A stretch of 64,000 nt of DNA, taken from assembly GCA_903813345.2 (NCBI GenBank), contig CAIIXF020000012.1, positions 31,027,001-31,091,000 on the forward strand, given 5' to 3'. Below are positions 1 to 11,740 of this stretch, in pieces. A model generated the notes under the pieces. That model was not told the DNA's origin and ran no database searches. It saw nothing but the letters and a program-made list of their open reading frames with translations. This DNA is from Owenia fusiformis (taxonomy: Eukaryota; Annelida; Polychaeta; Sabellida; Oweniidae). The first letter of the stretch is position 1; each line of letters opens with the position of its first letter. The position numbers and the translations under genes were made by a program.

Positions 1-194
1 ACTTACAAATCTTGAACAAATACCGCCCATTTTGGCATTTTTCAATCTAGATGGGATTTACTGTCTCACTGTACATTAGTTCAATTCAAGAATCTGAGAC
101 TAATCTCAGGAGAACCATTTGACCAGAAATTCTACCAAAGACCACATGGTCGGAGTGCAACTTGATTGCTTGAAGGATATTAACGTTAACTTAC
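1..194 (-). other. Start of VKOR intron 2
   Basis: Sequence following the exon 2 donor (GTAAGT at 189..194). No continuation of the VKOR reading frame is visible, so the remaining exon lies outside the window. Confidence 0.7.
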
Positions 195-974
195 CCAGCA
201 TTATCTGGAAGACATAGAATGTTAGTCCAAAGATACTATTTGGCTGGTTCAACCAATGGTCTTTATCAACAACATATTCTAGCAATCCAAAACCGCGACC
301 CCATCTGAAAAAACATATGTGTAGGCCTATATATTATGGAGTTCACACATAGCTATATTCTATGAAATCTTAGGTGCATTGCAAAGACACACCATCTGAT
401 GTCAAAGGGAAGCCTACTGTCAACTCATCGGAAATTACCCCCATAAATGTGGGGTTGATTTTTCATACTACTTGTGTATTGATGTCTTGGGGTTGTAAAT
501 CAGGTGGATTAGTGGTTATTGAGATAAAGTTCAGCATTGTTTTAACTACTGACAACGTTTTACAATCCCAAGTTTTCAATACACAAGTAGTTGTGGGGGT
601 GATTTGAAAAATGGGGTAATCAGAAATGGGCCCTATGAAATCAAAACAGAGGATATAAAAATGTGACTTGTAATGTATTCAGTGATGTACTATGTTGATT
701 ACACCATGGACCTCCATCCATCTAAAGAGGCCCATGCTTAAACATACACTACATACAACCTGTATAAATAAAATGAAACATTTTACAGATCTATTATCAC
801 CCACCTTGAAGTGAACACTTTTGAGCAGCTAACGTATCCATTATAATCACACATGGCCCTAAACATGGGGTCTCTTTCTTTGTTAAATTCTACGTAGTAT
901 GCATAGATTGATAAAATAATGCCAAGTATGCACAAAGTGGCATTTAAAAATCGAATAAAAAAATAATTTGTCAT
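195..974 (-). CDS. VKORC1L1: Vitamin K epoxide reductase (VKORC1/VKORC1L1-like), exons 1-2, partial
   Basis: An ER-membrane enzyme that reduces vitamin K epoxide and quinone and supports gamma-carboxylation of secreted proteins. Exon 1 is 805..974 (ATG at 972..974) and exon 2 is 195..304. Exon 1 ends AAG|GTGGGT at 804 and exon 2 follows a TTTTTTCAG acceptor, with the split falling inside an Arg codon. Exon 2 is 110 nt and ends G|GTAAGT. From memory, the same phase and exon-2 length occur in vertebrate VKORC1. Exon 1 gives a first membrane segment (about residues 8-28) and then [14 protein letters not shown], with the loop cysteines C42 and C50. Exon 2 reads [11 protein letters not shown] and NQPNSIFG, family signatures. 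The catalytic CXXC would lie in exon 3, beyond the left edge, so catalytic integrity cannot be judged. Family assignment is secure; the choice between VKORC1 and VKORC1L1 is not. Confidence 0.93.
434..620. repeat. Short foldback (palindromic) repeat in VKOR intron 1
   Basis: The left arm holds ACTACTTGTGTATTGA and the right arm its complement TCAATACACAAGTAGT. Both arms are bordered by a CCCC/GGGG-containing TTACCCC end. It is a small MITE-like hairpin. The open frame that runs through it shows no coding character. Confidence 0.6.
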
Positions 975-1140
975 TTTTTAGTTTTTCAATTTTTCTCGCT
1001 GTAGCGAAACATATTAGCGATGCATTAAATGTTCCCACAGAGAAACATTTTGTTCCCTTTTCATAGTTTCATTCTTTTGACAATTTTAGCTTTAATTAGG
1101 CATTAATACCAGATTAAAACGACGGCAGAATTAAGTCAAC
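975..1140. promoter_or_regulatory. Shared divergent promoter region, VKOR / DCAF10
   Basis: Only 166 bp separate the two start codons, which point away from each other, so both 5' UTRs and both core promoters must overlap here or upstream exons must exist. The segment is AT-rich, has no obvious TATA box, and contains a small hairpin TCGCTGTAGCGA near 1005. Bidirectional use is inferred from geometry. Confidence 0.6.
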
Positions 1141-4100
1141 ATGGGCCAGTCACTAAAGGAACTGGACAAATGGACAATACAATGGCTGCGGGAAAGAGAA
1201 TTGGGACAACGTTTCACCATCAGACATCAGCCATCACGAGACACATTGTGGAAAACATTGTACAGTCGTTTCCACGTGCAATCAATGTGGCATCCCAATG
1301 ACACAGTGGATGACACTCATCATGGAGCTGTGTTCAATTTTGACTTCTCTACTGATGGGTAATTAGACAAAAACAATATTGTTTCTTGCCCGTAGCCTTA
1401 CTTCGGTCCAAAGCCTTCTCTATATTCCGGCTTTGAGGAGGAAGATTGAGCTGCCTTAGTATTATAAATATTGTAAATCATTGTGTCACACGCACAGTAA
1501 ATATGGCATAATAATATGAAATATACCTTTATGTATAGATTTGAAGAGCATCAGCTCACATCCCCGTCTGAATCTATTGTTATATTTGATTTCTTTAAGC
1601 GAGAATAATTTCAAATGTTATTCACGTCCAGAACCGGAAGCCATTTTTAGCTACAGCGAGAAAATTTCACCATGTGTCAAAGTCCGAAATGAAATTTTGA
1701 AATATCTAAATCCAGACAAGCAACGCTTCATCCTAAATATGATTAATATTCTTAAAAATATTTATAAAATTTATTAAAAATGAGTTCTAGGTGCGTGTAG
1801 GTGCGTGTAGCACAATACATACGAAATCAATGAAGTTTCGTCTAGCTGTAAGCTAGAGACTCGAGTAACCGTAGCCAGCTTTTACCAGGAAGGGGAGCTT
1901 TTTTCCAGGGGGGAGCTTTTTCACAATTTTGGCTAAAAATCATGCGAAAAATTCTCAGAATGGTGAAAAGCTGCATGATTTTGAAAGAATTTCTGGCCAG
2001 GGGGGGGGGCAGCGGGGCTTCTGCTCCCCCAGCTCCCCCTCTACATGTAGCTATGGGCCTGAATTTATGTCAGGCTGATAGTCAACACGTTATCCGATCT
2101 TACTCCAGTAATTCTTGGCTAGAGGTAATTTCATCTGGAATACTGTGAACTCTGGCTGGTGTGTCATAAATTCATTGAAATCGCCAGATAAATAAATCAT
2201 TAATTAAAACGGGACTGGCTCGGCTCCTTGATGAGATATTGCATGATTTCGTCAGGATTTCGTTTTATATTAAAGCAAAATGGCTCCAAGAAAAATGGCG
2301 ATATTCGAAAACTGGACGAAATGTCGTTAATGTCTGACATTAGTAACTGGCTGTAAATTTTAAGTTAACGATCCAGAAGATGTGAACTAGTACATTGATC
2401 ACTTCATGTATGTTTTGGAATTTTTGGTAAGGTAATAAGATCAAAACTCGCAATTCAAATTGTGATGTGGAAAAATGGCGGACATTTGATTTTAAATTTT
2501 ATGATAATGACATGACCCGTTATACATGCAGGAATTTTTCTTTGGACGAAGGCCACGATACAGTGGCCTTGGAAGAAGGTAAATCTGATCTATTGCTTTT
2601 CAAAAATATAATACTATGAATCCAGTTTGTGAGGCCAACGTACATCTGATTGGTTAATTAATTGGTTAATTATGGTGCTGTAATATCACCACTTGGAAGT
2701 TGGAATAAGTCACTGACCCCTCCTATTATTGAGATAGAACTAAAATGATACCATTTGCACTTATTTGACTTTGTTTCTTTGCTTTGTCTCTTCCAGTTCA
2801 AAATGAATTTCTGAACTCACTGACTGAGCCTATTAAAGTTTGTTGTCGAGATAAGGATGACTTTCCATATGTGGTAATTTCCTCTGACATCATCGCATAT
2901 AGTTAATGCTATGAGCAGGCATTTGGCACATGTTCCTTCCAGCTCACTTCCCTGAGAAAAGATTTATTGCCCCGTTTGTCAAAGGCGCTAGTCATGTGAG
3001 GGGGCTGCAAAACTGTACTCTATATAGTTTATAACTACACTTTGCATGCACTATAAGGATGGAGGGGGTTGATGACTTACTCCCTGTGAATGTTAACCGA
3101 ACACCATATAATGAAGAGATGTGTTGGATATGATTATATGAATGCACCAGGGTAAGGTTTAACGAAGAGAAACCATAGTTTTCAATGATTTAATGAACTA
3201 CCATACATGTACATGTACTGTAATTTAACATTTGTTTTCAGGTCAGTATTGGCTGCTGCATGTGAACAAAAGTCTTTGTTATTGTTTGATCCTCTGAATG
3301 GAAAGCTGATTCATACCCGCAATGCAGCCCATACAGATTGTGTCAACTGTGTCAAGTAAGTTCTTACATCACATTTGAATAAACAACAAAAACTTTACGA
3401 GAGTAACATCACAAATGAAATTTCACAAAAAACTTTACAAGGGATTCAGGGTGCCAAATAGTACACAATTTTTATGTCTCCACCATATTGTTATAGTCTC
3501 CAACTTTTTTGTGGTTGGTGTTCGGTGTTTGGAGGTTGGTGTTTGGCATTCAGTGATTGGTATTCAGCAATCAGTTTTTGGTAGTCATTGTTTTAATTGC
3601 TTATTCCAAAATATCCTGTCACAATGTGGTTGAGATTGGTATTTATGTTTAATTTTAGATTTCTTGACTCACGTCTGTTCGCCAGTTGCTCCGATGATAC
3701 AAGCATTGCATTATGGGATTGCCGTTACCTAAAGAACAGAGTGCGGACTTTACAAGGCCACTCTAACTGGGTAAAGAACATCGAGTACTCGCATGATGAT
3801 GGCATGTTATTGACTTCTGGTTTCGATGGAAGCATTTTCTTATGGGATATTAACAAGTAAGTGGTCTCAGAAATTTGTCGTTCTGTAGTTATAAGTATAT
3901 TATATTTGAAGCTCCTAATGAGAAAATATCCACCTATATTTGATTTCATGGTCAAGTCATATCATTGTATCATTTTGTATCATATCATATTGTATGTTAT
4001 CATATCATATTATATCATAATCTCATTACATTAATTTATTCATATAGATCTAGAAATTACATGTCATTTTAGTGATCTCTCTATCAATAGACATGATAGA

Positions 4101-7100
4101 GCAACAAGGTAAAATAATGAGATAATTTGACAAAAACAGGCTCCATGTTGAGGACATTATCATATTATTATATAGATCTAAGCATTAAAACTTTACAGAT
4201 TATATCATATAAAGTATTTCATAAAAACACTTATTTCATGTAAAATATATTTTTTCAAGGTACTCTGAACAGAATGAGGGTAACTGTGTGTTCCATATGA
4301 ATGGATTAATGCGCTCAAAGTTAACACCAGATGCTTCAAAACTTGTTATATCCACAACTGGTGGCTACCTGATTGTAATACATGACCTCAATCTGAACAC
4401 CTTATCACATGATTTACAGGTAAGGTTAGTGCGGCAAAATATGTTTATCTGAACACCTCTCTAATCCGAACACTTTTTAATCAGAGTACTTATCTCAGCA
4501 CTATGATCAGCAGGTATGGCTAGAACATTAAAGTCTGTATAGTGAACGCCTAAGATGAAGTGTACATTTATTATTTGAAGTTGAGGTCAGCATTTAATTT
4601 ATTATATAGTGTTCGAATGTGTACCATCTTGAACACTTAAAGACTGATCTGAGTTTAGAATCCTGTTTTCATAATTCTAGGGCTTCAGGCCAAATATGTA
4701 CAGATTAATGCAGATGAGTGGCCAGCCAATCAGACAAGGCTACCAATTCAACCATCTTTTTGAAAGAAAACGGAACAGGGTTGAGTTCATTTCTGATTTC
4801 CCAACTGGCAATGACGCTGAAGTAATCGCCTCGTTGCAGGTAATAAAACAGCTCAGAGGTTTTTTAGTGCAGAATTTTGAATTATTAACAGTTCACAACA
4901 TTTTAGAGTTTTATATTTGTTTTTATGCAACATTCAGAATTTTATATTAGCTATTGATGTAACAGTTTAGTGTATATTAGTGCAACATTTCAAGCTGTAC
5001 CCCAGAGATTTCAGTGTGGGAGATCATTGCATCTTGAATGTCTTTAGACCATATTTAATTTCGCATAAATTGTACTTTATTTGATTTTTGAGTAAAAAAT
5101 CAGGAATGATGTATTTCCAACAGGCAATATTGGTCATTTTGGCAATAAATAAAGCCACTTACACTTTGTAAAATTTTCACTCTCATATTGGATCTAATGT
5201 AAGTTGCCTATGCAGTTGGTGACATTTTGTCAAGTTAATGCCTAAATTTTTCATGTTGTCTTCATATGTTACAGGTTCACCCTCAAGGTTGGTGTGTGCT
5301 CTCCAGGAATACAAGTGGTGATGAAAATACAGAGGTAAATTCTCATGCAATTTATACAATTAATAAAATACAAATATTTAATTCTATTGAGGTGAATACC
5401 TATGCATCTTTCACAAATGATATTCCACAGAGCCCGAAAGGAATATCATCTTGTGAAAGTGTCACAGGTATTCACAGAAAACAGAATTAAATATTTGTTT
5501 TATTATTCACTGTTATAGTCCTCACTTACATTAATGGAATAACAAACGACTGATGTCTAAATTTAATTATAACAATGTACTTCCGGGTGTATATAAAATC
5601 AAAATTACACTGGACTTAATCGGACTGGTGAATATTATACAAATATTTAATTCTATTGAGGTGAATACCTGTGCATCTTTCAAAAATGATATTCCACAGA
5701 GCCCGAAGGGAATATCATCTTGTGATAGTGTCACAGGTATTCACCAAAAACAGAATTAAATATTTGTATATTCAACAGAAGTCACGTGACTTCCATTGAA
5801 TATCGCTTGTTACTTTTTAGTCACGTGAAGGACATGGACCAATCAGAGAGTGAGGAATATAACAGTGATATAATAATCTCATATATTTTACAAAGATTGA
5901 CATTTGATCTAAGGATATTTCAATAAATCACAAGTGGTGACATATCGTTATAGTCTCCTTCTTTATTGTGTTGTATTGTATTTTGTTTACCACCAATGAA
6001 GGTGAGCAATACCTCTTGGGTATATCCCGTATATATACGGTCGTAATTAACGTAAGCCTGGAAAATAGACCCAGAAACCCCTCCTCAAAGGAGCCTGTGT
6101 TCTTTCATGTGCACCCATACATAGACATACAAGTACACACCACAACCTTTTGTACGAATTGTGGATGGTATTCAGCGGTTGCTGTTCCGCCTTCGGTGAC
6201 CGATGTCTGTACCAAATGGCAGGTGGTGACATTTTACATGTTAATGCCTTGAATCCTCTGTATTTCACTCCATATGCAATTTTAATAGTTAAAAAAATTA
6301 TTTTATTTTCAGTTTACGTCTGTACATGACATACAAACAATTCCTAAGGATTCCAACAATGAAAGAACAACTACCGAACAGCCCCCCGAAACGAGGCCTG
6401 AACCCCAATCAACACCCTCTGGTAGCACCCCCACTAGGGGGCATGGTTCTGTCGTTATCAACATCAGGGTTGAAGAGACGGACGATCCTAACGAGGCAGG
6501 AACTGTTCAAATACGCCCAGTACACGGTCGGCAAAATAGTGGGGATATAGAAACCATTCCATTACATCCAAGAGTACCAGAGCCTATTCCAAGTACATCA
6601 GGTGGGAATCTCGAAACTGTTCTTACTAACAGAGAATTAACTCCAGATGAACCTATGGAGGTTGCACCAAGTGGGGATCAAGAAACTGACAGAGAACCTG
6701 TTTTATCAGGTTCATCTGAGGAGGATTTAGAAACAGTGAGAGTACAATCGATGTTCAGAGACGCCAACAGAGAACAAGAATCAAGGACTGATTTATATCA
6801 GATTGGTGATACATCACCCAGAAGTGATTCAGACAATAGACAACAATCACCCAGAAGTGATGCAGGAAATAGGCAACAATCACCCAGACGTGATTCTGAC
6901 AATAGACAACAATCACCCAGAAGTGATTCAGGAAATAGGCAACAATCACCCAGAAGTGATTCTGACAATAGACAACAATCACCCAGAAGTGATTCAGACA
7001 ATAGACAACAATCACCCAGAAGTGATTCAGGATATAGACAACAATCACCCAGAAGTGATTCAGGATATAGACAACAACCAACCAGAAGTGATTCAGACAA

Positions 7101-8787
7101 TAGACAACAATCACCCAGAAGTGATTCAGACAATAGACAACAATCACCCAGAAGTGATTCAGACAGTATACAGCAACCACAGAGAAGTGATACAGATCAT
7201 AGAGAACAATCACTTATGAGACAATCTGAGAGTATGGAGGACATATCCAATGAGCCAGTTGGCGAAGAACCAACTAATGCATCAAATACTAATGAAAGTG
7301 ATCCAGTTATGTCATATGCATTTATAAATATAGGTGTTACATATGGCGAGGAGAATAGTTCACAACCAAGTGCTTCAAATAGACAGCCAAGGGCATCAAA
7401 TAGACAAATAAGTGCATCGAATAGACAAGTAAGTGCATCAGATTTTCATAGTTCTGATTCAAGCAGCAGTGAAGATTCATCAAATTCATCAAATGTACAA
7501 GTTAGTGCATCAAATGTACAAGAAAGTGCATCAAATGTACAGGAAAGTGCATCAAATGTACAAGAAAATGCATCAAATGTACAAGAAAGTGCATCAAATG
7601 TACAAGAAAATACATCAAATGTACAAGAAAATGTATCAAATGTACAAGAAAATGCATCGAATGTCCAGGAAAGTGCATCAAATGTACAAGAAAATGCATC
7701 GAATGTCCAGGAAAGTGCATCAAATGTACAAGAAAATGTATCAAATGTACAAGACAGTGCATCAAATGTACATGAAAATGCATCAAATGTACAAGAAAGT
7801 GCATCAAATGTACAAGAAAATGCATTGAATGTCCAGGAAAGTGCATCAAATGTACAAGAAAATGCATCGAATGTCCAGGAAAGTACATCAAATGTACAAG
7901 AAAGTGCATCAAATGCACAAGAAAGTGCATCAAATGCATATGAAAGTGCATCAAATGCACAAGAAAGTGCATCAAATGCACAAGAAAGTGAATCGAATGT
8001 ACAAGAAAGTGCATCAAATGAACAAGAAAGTGCATCAAATGTACAAGAAAATGCATCAAATGTACAAGAAAGTGCATCAAATGTACAAGAAAATGCATCA
8101 AATGTACAAGTAAGTGTACGAGAAAGTGCAACAAATACAACAGACTCCGATTCGGACAGCAGTGATAACGAAGAAAGTGCAAGGACATCCCACGAACAAC
8201 GTGGTTTGAATAGAACGTCGTCTACAAGGCATCAAATCATACCTGCTCGGCAAAGAACGCTAGGAAGTCAAACTTTTGGGAGAGGGCGTATATCAATCGG
8301 GGATCTCCAAGCGGGGCCATTCAGACAACAATTACAAAGTTTAACTGGCCCGAATAGAGAAACTGTTACATATGTGATTAGATCAGGAGCAAATGTAGCC
8401 GAACAAACTATGTTGTTATTAAATCAGGGACAGAGCTCTCGACCACGTGTACCTTCGGGGGCGAGGATTCACCAGAATACACCTAGATTAACTCATTACA
8501 TTTCCGAGCCAAACGTCGGAAGGGGCTTCATAAAGGAGTTGTGTTTTAACTCAGATGGACGTTTGATTTGCTCACCATTTGGTTTTTCTGTTCGATTATT
8601 GGCGTTTGATCCCGATTTGCGGGAATTGTGCGATTGTACACTGGACCAGCCTGTTGTTCTTTACGAGGTTAACAGTCATATTAATCACGCCAGTTATGTC
8701 GTATCGACAAAATTTAGCCCTGTTCATAGTCTGTTTGTAACGGGAAGCATGGAGGGTAAAGTCGCATTTTACCAACCAAGACTATAG
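1141..8787 (+). CDS. DCAF10: DDB1- and CUL4-associated factor 10 (DCAF10/WDR32), complete, 7 exons
   Basis: A WD40 substrate receptor of the CUL4-DDB1 E3 ubiquitin ligase. Exons: 1141..1358, 3242..3355, 3659..3856, 4260..4419, 4681..4839, 5275..5334, 6313..8787. Every junction has GT..AG and the phases agree, giving 3384 nt (1127 residues plus stop). Recognisable segments are GAVFNFDFSTDG (exon 1), VLAAACEQKSLLLFDP (exon 2), LFASCSDDTSIALWD and WVKNIEYSHDDGMLLTSGFD (exon 3), GYLIVIHDL (exon 4), VHPQGWCVL (exon 6), and a C-terminal blade with FIKELCFNSDGRLI and VVSTKFSPVH ending at LYQPRL-like YQPRL (exon 7). Vertebrate DCAF10 is about 560 residues (from memory). Here the protein is about twice that, because exon 7 carries a long Ser/Asn/Gln-rich insertion between the N-terminal blades and the last blade. 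ATG 1141 is chosen because it opens the conserved N-terminal region directly downstream of the promoter gap. Confidence 0.95.
1797..2060. repeat. Low-complexity G-rich block in DCAF10 intron 1
   Basis: A 10-bp direct duplication (GTGCGTGTAG twice) at about 1797-1816, then repeated GGGGAGCTTTTT units at 1890-1920 and a 10-G run near 1999. Nothing coding is supported. Confidence 0.5.
2532..2873 (+). other. Possible cryptic exon pair in DCAF10 intron 1
   Basis: 2532..2578 lies between ATGCAG and GGTAAATC, and 2797..2873 lies between a CTCTTCCAG tract and GTAATT. Joined, they read open as NFSLDEGHDTVALEE followed by QNEFLNSLTEPIKVCCR-like sequence. They leave in phase 0, which does not fit DCAF10 exon 2, so they are not a simple cassette of DCAF10. 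They could be exons of another transcript, transposon remnant, or chance. Confidence 0.22.
3475..3600 (+). repeat. Dispersed repeat, TTATAGTCTCCAACTTTTTTG family, copy 1
   Basis: CACCATATTGTTATAGTCTC followed by degenerate GTTGGTGTTYGG units. The same start is seen near 5935 and 10775, and the same 3' part (GGCAGGTGGTGACATTTT) at about 6220 and 10850. It lies in DCAF10 intron 2. Confidence 0.55.
3955..4030. repeat. ATCATAT-rich short tandem tract
   Basis: Imperfect reiteration of ATCATATCATATTGTAT-type units in DCAF10 intron 3. Confidence 0.7.
5363..5505. mobile_element. Palindromic MITE copy 1 (ACAAATATTTAATTCT family)
   Basis: About 143 bp that fold back on themselves. The left end contains CAAATATTTAATTCT and the right end AGAATTAAATATTTG; inside, GAATATCATCTTGTG mirrors CACAAATGATATTCC. 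A second copy lies 125 bp downstream. Both are in DCAF10 intron 6. Confidence 0.8.
5630..5772. mobile_element. Palindromic MITE copy 2 (same family)
   Basis: About 90% identical by eye to the copy at 5363, in the same orientation, with the same ends and the same centre (CACAGAGCCCGAA). The two neighbouring copies could reflect local duplication or two insertions. Confidence 0.8.
5930..6250 (+). repeat. Dispersed repeat, GTGGTGACAT family, copy 2
   Basis: Starts CAAGTGGTGACATATCG with TTATAGTCTCC and ends AAATGGCAGGTGGTGACATT then TTAATGCC. An internal piece with TACATAGACATACAAG appears specific to this copy. It is in DCAF10 intron 6, directly upstream of the exon 7 acceptor. Confidence 0.55.
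6814..7209 (+). repeat. Coding 33-bp tandem repeat in DCAF10 exon 7 (about 12 units)
   Basis: About twelve 11-residue units of the type SPRSDSDNRQQ. Unit length is conserved, and substitutions are mostly D/G and N/Y at fixed positions. The array is hydrophilic, rich in Ser-Pro and Arg, and predicted disordered. Because the unit length is a multiple of 3, unit gain or loss keeps the frame. The other frames are also open across the array, but those are shadows. Confidence 0.92.
7489..8118 (+). repeat. Coding 21-bp tandem repeat in DCAF10 exon 7 (about 30 units)
   Basis: About thirty heptads of the type SNVQESA / SNVQENA, preceded by related SNRQxSA units from about 7374 and a Ser-rich spacer. 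Variants include SNAQESA, SNAYESA, SNVHENA and LNVQESA. The spacing is heptad but no hydrophobic a/d pattern of a strong coiled coil is evident. Copy number is probably polymorphic. Confidence 0.92.
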
Positions 8788-9580
8788 GCCTCAACACTGA
8801 AAAAAGGGGAGGGGTTGGTTAACTTGCTATCTGTCCTCCCTGAGCTCCCTGAATTCTGAGTCCACATTTCTAGGGCTAGTATCAGGCCTGTAACCAGGAT
8901 TTCTGTTTCCTTCGGATAATGAATGGATCTTAAAGATATGCCTACATGTATCTTCGTAGTCAGCATGAGCGTTATACTCTGTAATCCAATTAGTATTACT
9001 ATATAGTATATACTATATATTTCATCCAATACAATTCGGATGAAATGATTTTGCTTCTAGACAGACATCACATGAGTTCCATTTACAGATACGAACAGAA
9101 CTAATACGCTACATATATGAAGACAGTAAATGGTTGAATCCTATCTACATGTAATTTAATGTTTTGGATAACCCGTGCGGTACATGTATTTTGTCTTGCT
9201 AATGTTGCAAGATTATCTTTTAAAGTAAAGTTGCCATTAAAAATATTTGTCACTAGTTTGTCCATATGAGCCAAAACTCAGCACGATTGAATATTGATCA
9301 TAAAAGAGTATATACCGTTACTACATTTCTCCTTTATTAACTTGTAATAGCGTATGTAATCCATTTCATTCTGACGCCAATCTTATTTTATTTAAGATTT
9401 AAATTTTAAAAATACACTTCATTATAAAATATTAATTCTAAAAGATACACTGTTGCTTCATTGTGAATTCGTAACTTTTCAGAAAAAATCTATTATAAGA
9501 TTGAATTAAATGGCCAATTACTATGGTTTAATATCCTGATGTCGAAGTGATTTTGCCCCTACTACTGTAGACATCCCGTC
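8788..9580 (+). other. DCAF10 3' flank / probable 3' UTR
   Basis: AT-rich sequence after the DCAF10 stop with no supported gene. An ATTAAA near 9236 is a possible poly(A) signal; I see no canonical AATAAA close to the stop. Confidence 0.4.
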
Positions 9581-9599
9581 CTTGTTAAAGTTTCGAACG

Positions 9600-10375
9600 G
9601 GACACGTGCCTTGGTCACATTTGCTACGATTTCACTACGGCGCCAGGCAGATTGAGTTTTTTGTTCAAAATTGAATACAAAGGAGGAGGGAAATTAGCGC
9701 AATAGATTTCGGACAGTCGTATGTTGGTTTTTGGCCATCTTCTGATGATTTAAACAGGTGCTATGTTAGGCCAATACATTACCTCCAGGAAAAGCACTTC
9801 CATCCCTGCTTTTTTTTTAGTTTTTCTTGTATCAATATGTTACGTTTTGACATACAGTTAACCCCTTTAAAGGAATAAGTGATTCCTTTCAGATAAAGTA
9901 GAAAACAATATTCCCCATGTTATTTTCCCATAGGGAAAACTCATGCGACCCATTGGTTTCAGCTAATTTTGGTCACCCATAATGGATATCTTTGAAACCC
10001 CTGAATGAATCACCTATTCCTTAAAGTGGTTAACTGTGTGTCAAAACGCAACATATTGATACAACAAAATTGAAAAGCAGGGATGGAAGGGGTTGAAAAT
10101 CCGGACACCATTTCAGAAAAAACATGTGGGTGGGTTGTTTGCACCTCCCCTGTCTCAAAGACGAAATTATTTTATCATCTCTTTGAGTGCTTTTCCTGGA
10201 GGTAAAGCATTGATCTATCATATGCACCTGTTTAAATCCTCAGAGAATAGCCACAATCCAACATATGACTGTCCGAAATCTGTTGCGATACTTTCCCTCC
10301 TCCTTTGAAGAAAACATTCAATCGGCCGGGCGCCAGCCGATGGATAGGAGCAAATGTGACCCAGGCATAATACGC
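9600..10375. mobile_element. Nested foldback element
   Basis: The outer arm 9600-9799 (GCGCCAGGCAGATTGA ... CACCTGTTT-complement ... CCTCCAGGAAAAGCA) is the inverted counterpart of 10190-10370. The inner arms 9799-9890 and 10000-10090 also pair (CATCCCTGCTTTT, TATCAATATGTTRCG). A segment at 10092-10189 interrupts the right arm only. No ORF of interest. The end motif TGGGTCACATTTGCTCC recurs at about 23500. Confidence 0.75.
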
Positions 10376-10439
10376 TACATAGCCCCACATGAGCACAGCA
10401 ACTTGAATGGTTAAATCCATCCTGATACTCATCACAATC

Positions 10440-11365
10440 TGCCTTAACCTAACATAGAAATATGAAGGTCATTCTTTCTCATTGATGAGTTAAATCTTAC
10501 CTTATTTATTTTATGAATTCGAACTTTTGGGTATTTTTGACCATGGGTTCGCACGAACATCTCGAACCCCCGCTGGCTACAGGCATGAGTACCTCATCAT
10601 CATAAAATTGTTGTACATGAGTCAGAATGACTTAACTTTAAGGTTGATGGAAATTTAAAATCATGAGGTTTATAATGCCACAAATTACAAGTAGCTCACA
10701 TTGTTGTTGTTTTGTTTAAATAAAGTAGAATGGATAAAGATAAGATGAGTATGTTGGCTGTGAGTTTGTCACCACCAGAAGTGGTGACATATTGTTATGA
10801 TATCCAACTTTTTTGTGTTCAGCGTCTACAACATGGCGTCTGTAAAAATGGCAGGTGGTGACATTTTGCAAGTTAATTGCAATTGAATTTTCTTGCATGT
10901 GCAGCCAAGACACTATGTGTTTTGTAATAACGCAAATTGAATAGAATAACACATTTCAAGATCACAGATCGTACGCCACCTACATGTACTACATGATGGG
11001 GAAAATATGAAATGGGTTTGAATTGAGAAAAAGATCATCTAGAATATGGGGTATTATCAAACCTCACTATTCGCCAACCGCCATACACTCGTTCGGGAAG
11101 CGAGCGTAGCCTGTAGTTTTAGTTTTCCTGGAATGAAGTATGTACTTTTGGAATTTTTAGAAAATAGACATGGCAAGGAATGATATGAGCCATAAACATA
11201 ATAAAATTGTTAAGCTTGCTCGCTAGATCTGGTTCTCTCTAAAACATTTTACAAACCTGCTCTGTATTCCTCAAACACGTACAAACATATGCCATAATTA
11301 TAATAACATATAATATACTGTATTTATTGTTCGACGGTCACTGCTCATAAATAACATCATGTTAC
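10440..11365. other. No gene seen; one dispersed repeat copy inside
   Basis: 10775-10885 is copy 3 of the GTGGTGACAT family (GTGGTGACATATTGTTATGA ... GGCAGGTGGTGACATTTTGC). The rest is AT-rich sequence in which I see no coding signal. Confidence 0.5.
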
Positions 11366-11370
11366 CCTAC

Positions 11371-11740
11371 TATCACACCAAACTAGTTCTCACTACGTTC
11401 TCAAAAACGGGCTTCAACTGTGTACGAACGGACTGGACGTACTTAGAACCGTTTGGGGTCTATTTACAAACTTCATCGAACGTACTCGAACGGGTAGGTC
11501 CTCTAGAACTTAGAACATGCTCACAATGTTCTCGTGGTCGATACGTTCTACAATTAAAACGAGTGACAATGACAACGTACTAACGACGAGCTGGACGTAC
11601 TGCGAACGGAACCGCCGTACTTCAATCCTACTAGGGACGTTTTAACAACGAGTTGAACTGTCTGAGGACGTATTGAGAACGAGGTAGAACTAATTGCAAA
11701 CTGGTTTAAACTGATTAAGAACGTATTTAAAGATATGCTA
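11371..11740. mobile_element. MITE of the TATCACACCAAAC family, copy 1
   Basis: Begins TATCACACCAAACTAGTTCT, followed by very frequent GAACG/CGTTC/ACGTAC words. The same start occurs at 13900, and its inverted form ends that copy. The right end of this copy is degenerate and its position approximate. Confidence 0.65.

Noticed and set aside
6755-8188. Long alternative-frame and minus-strand ORFs over the DCAF10 repeats
   Set aside because: Repeat units are multiples of 3 without stops in several frames. Only the DCAF10 frame connects to the conserved exons and C-terminal blade.
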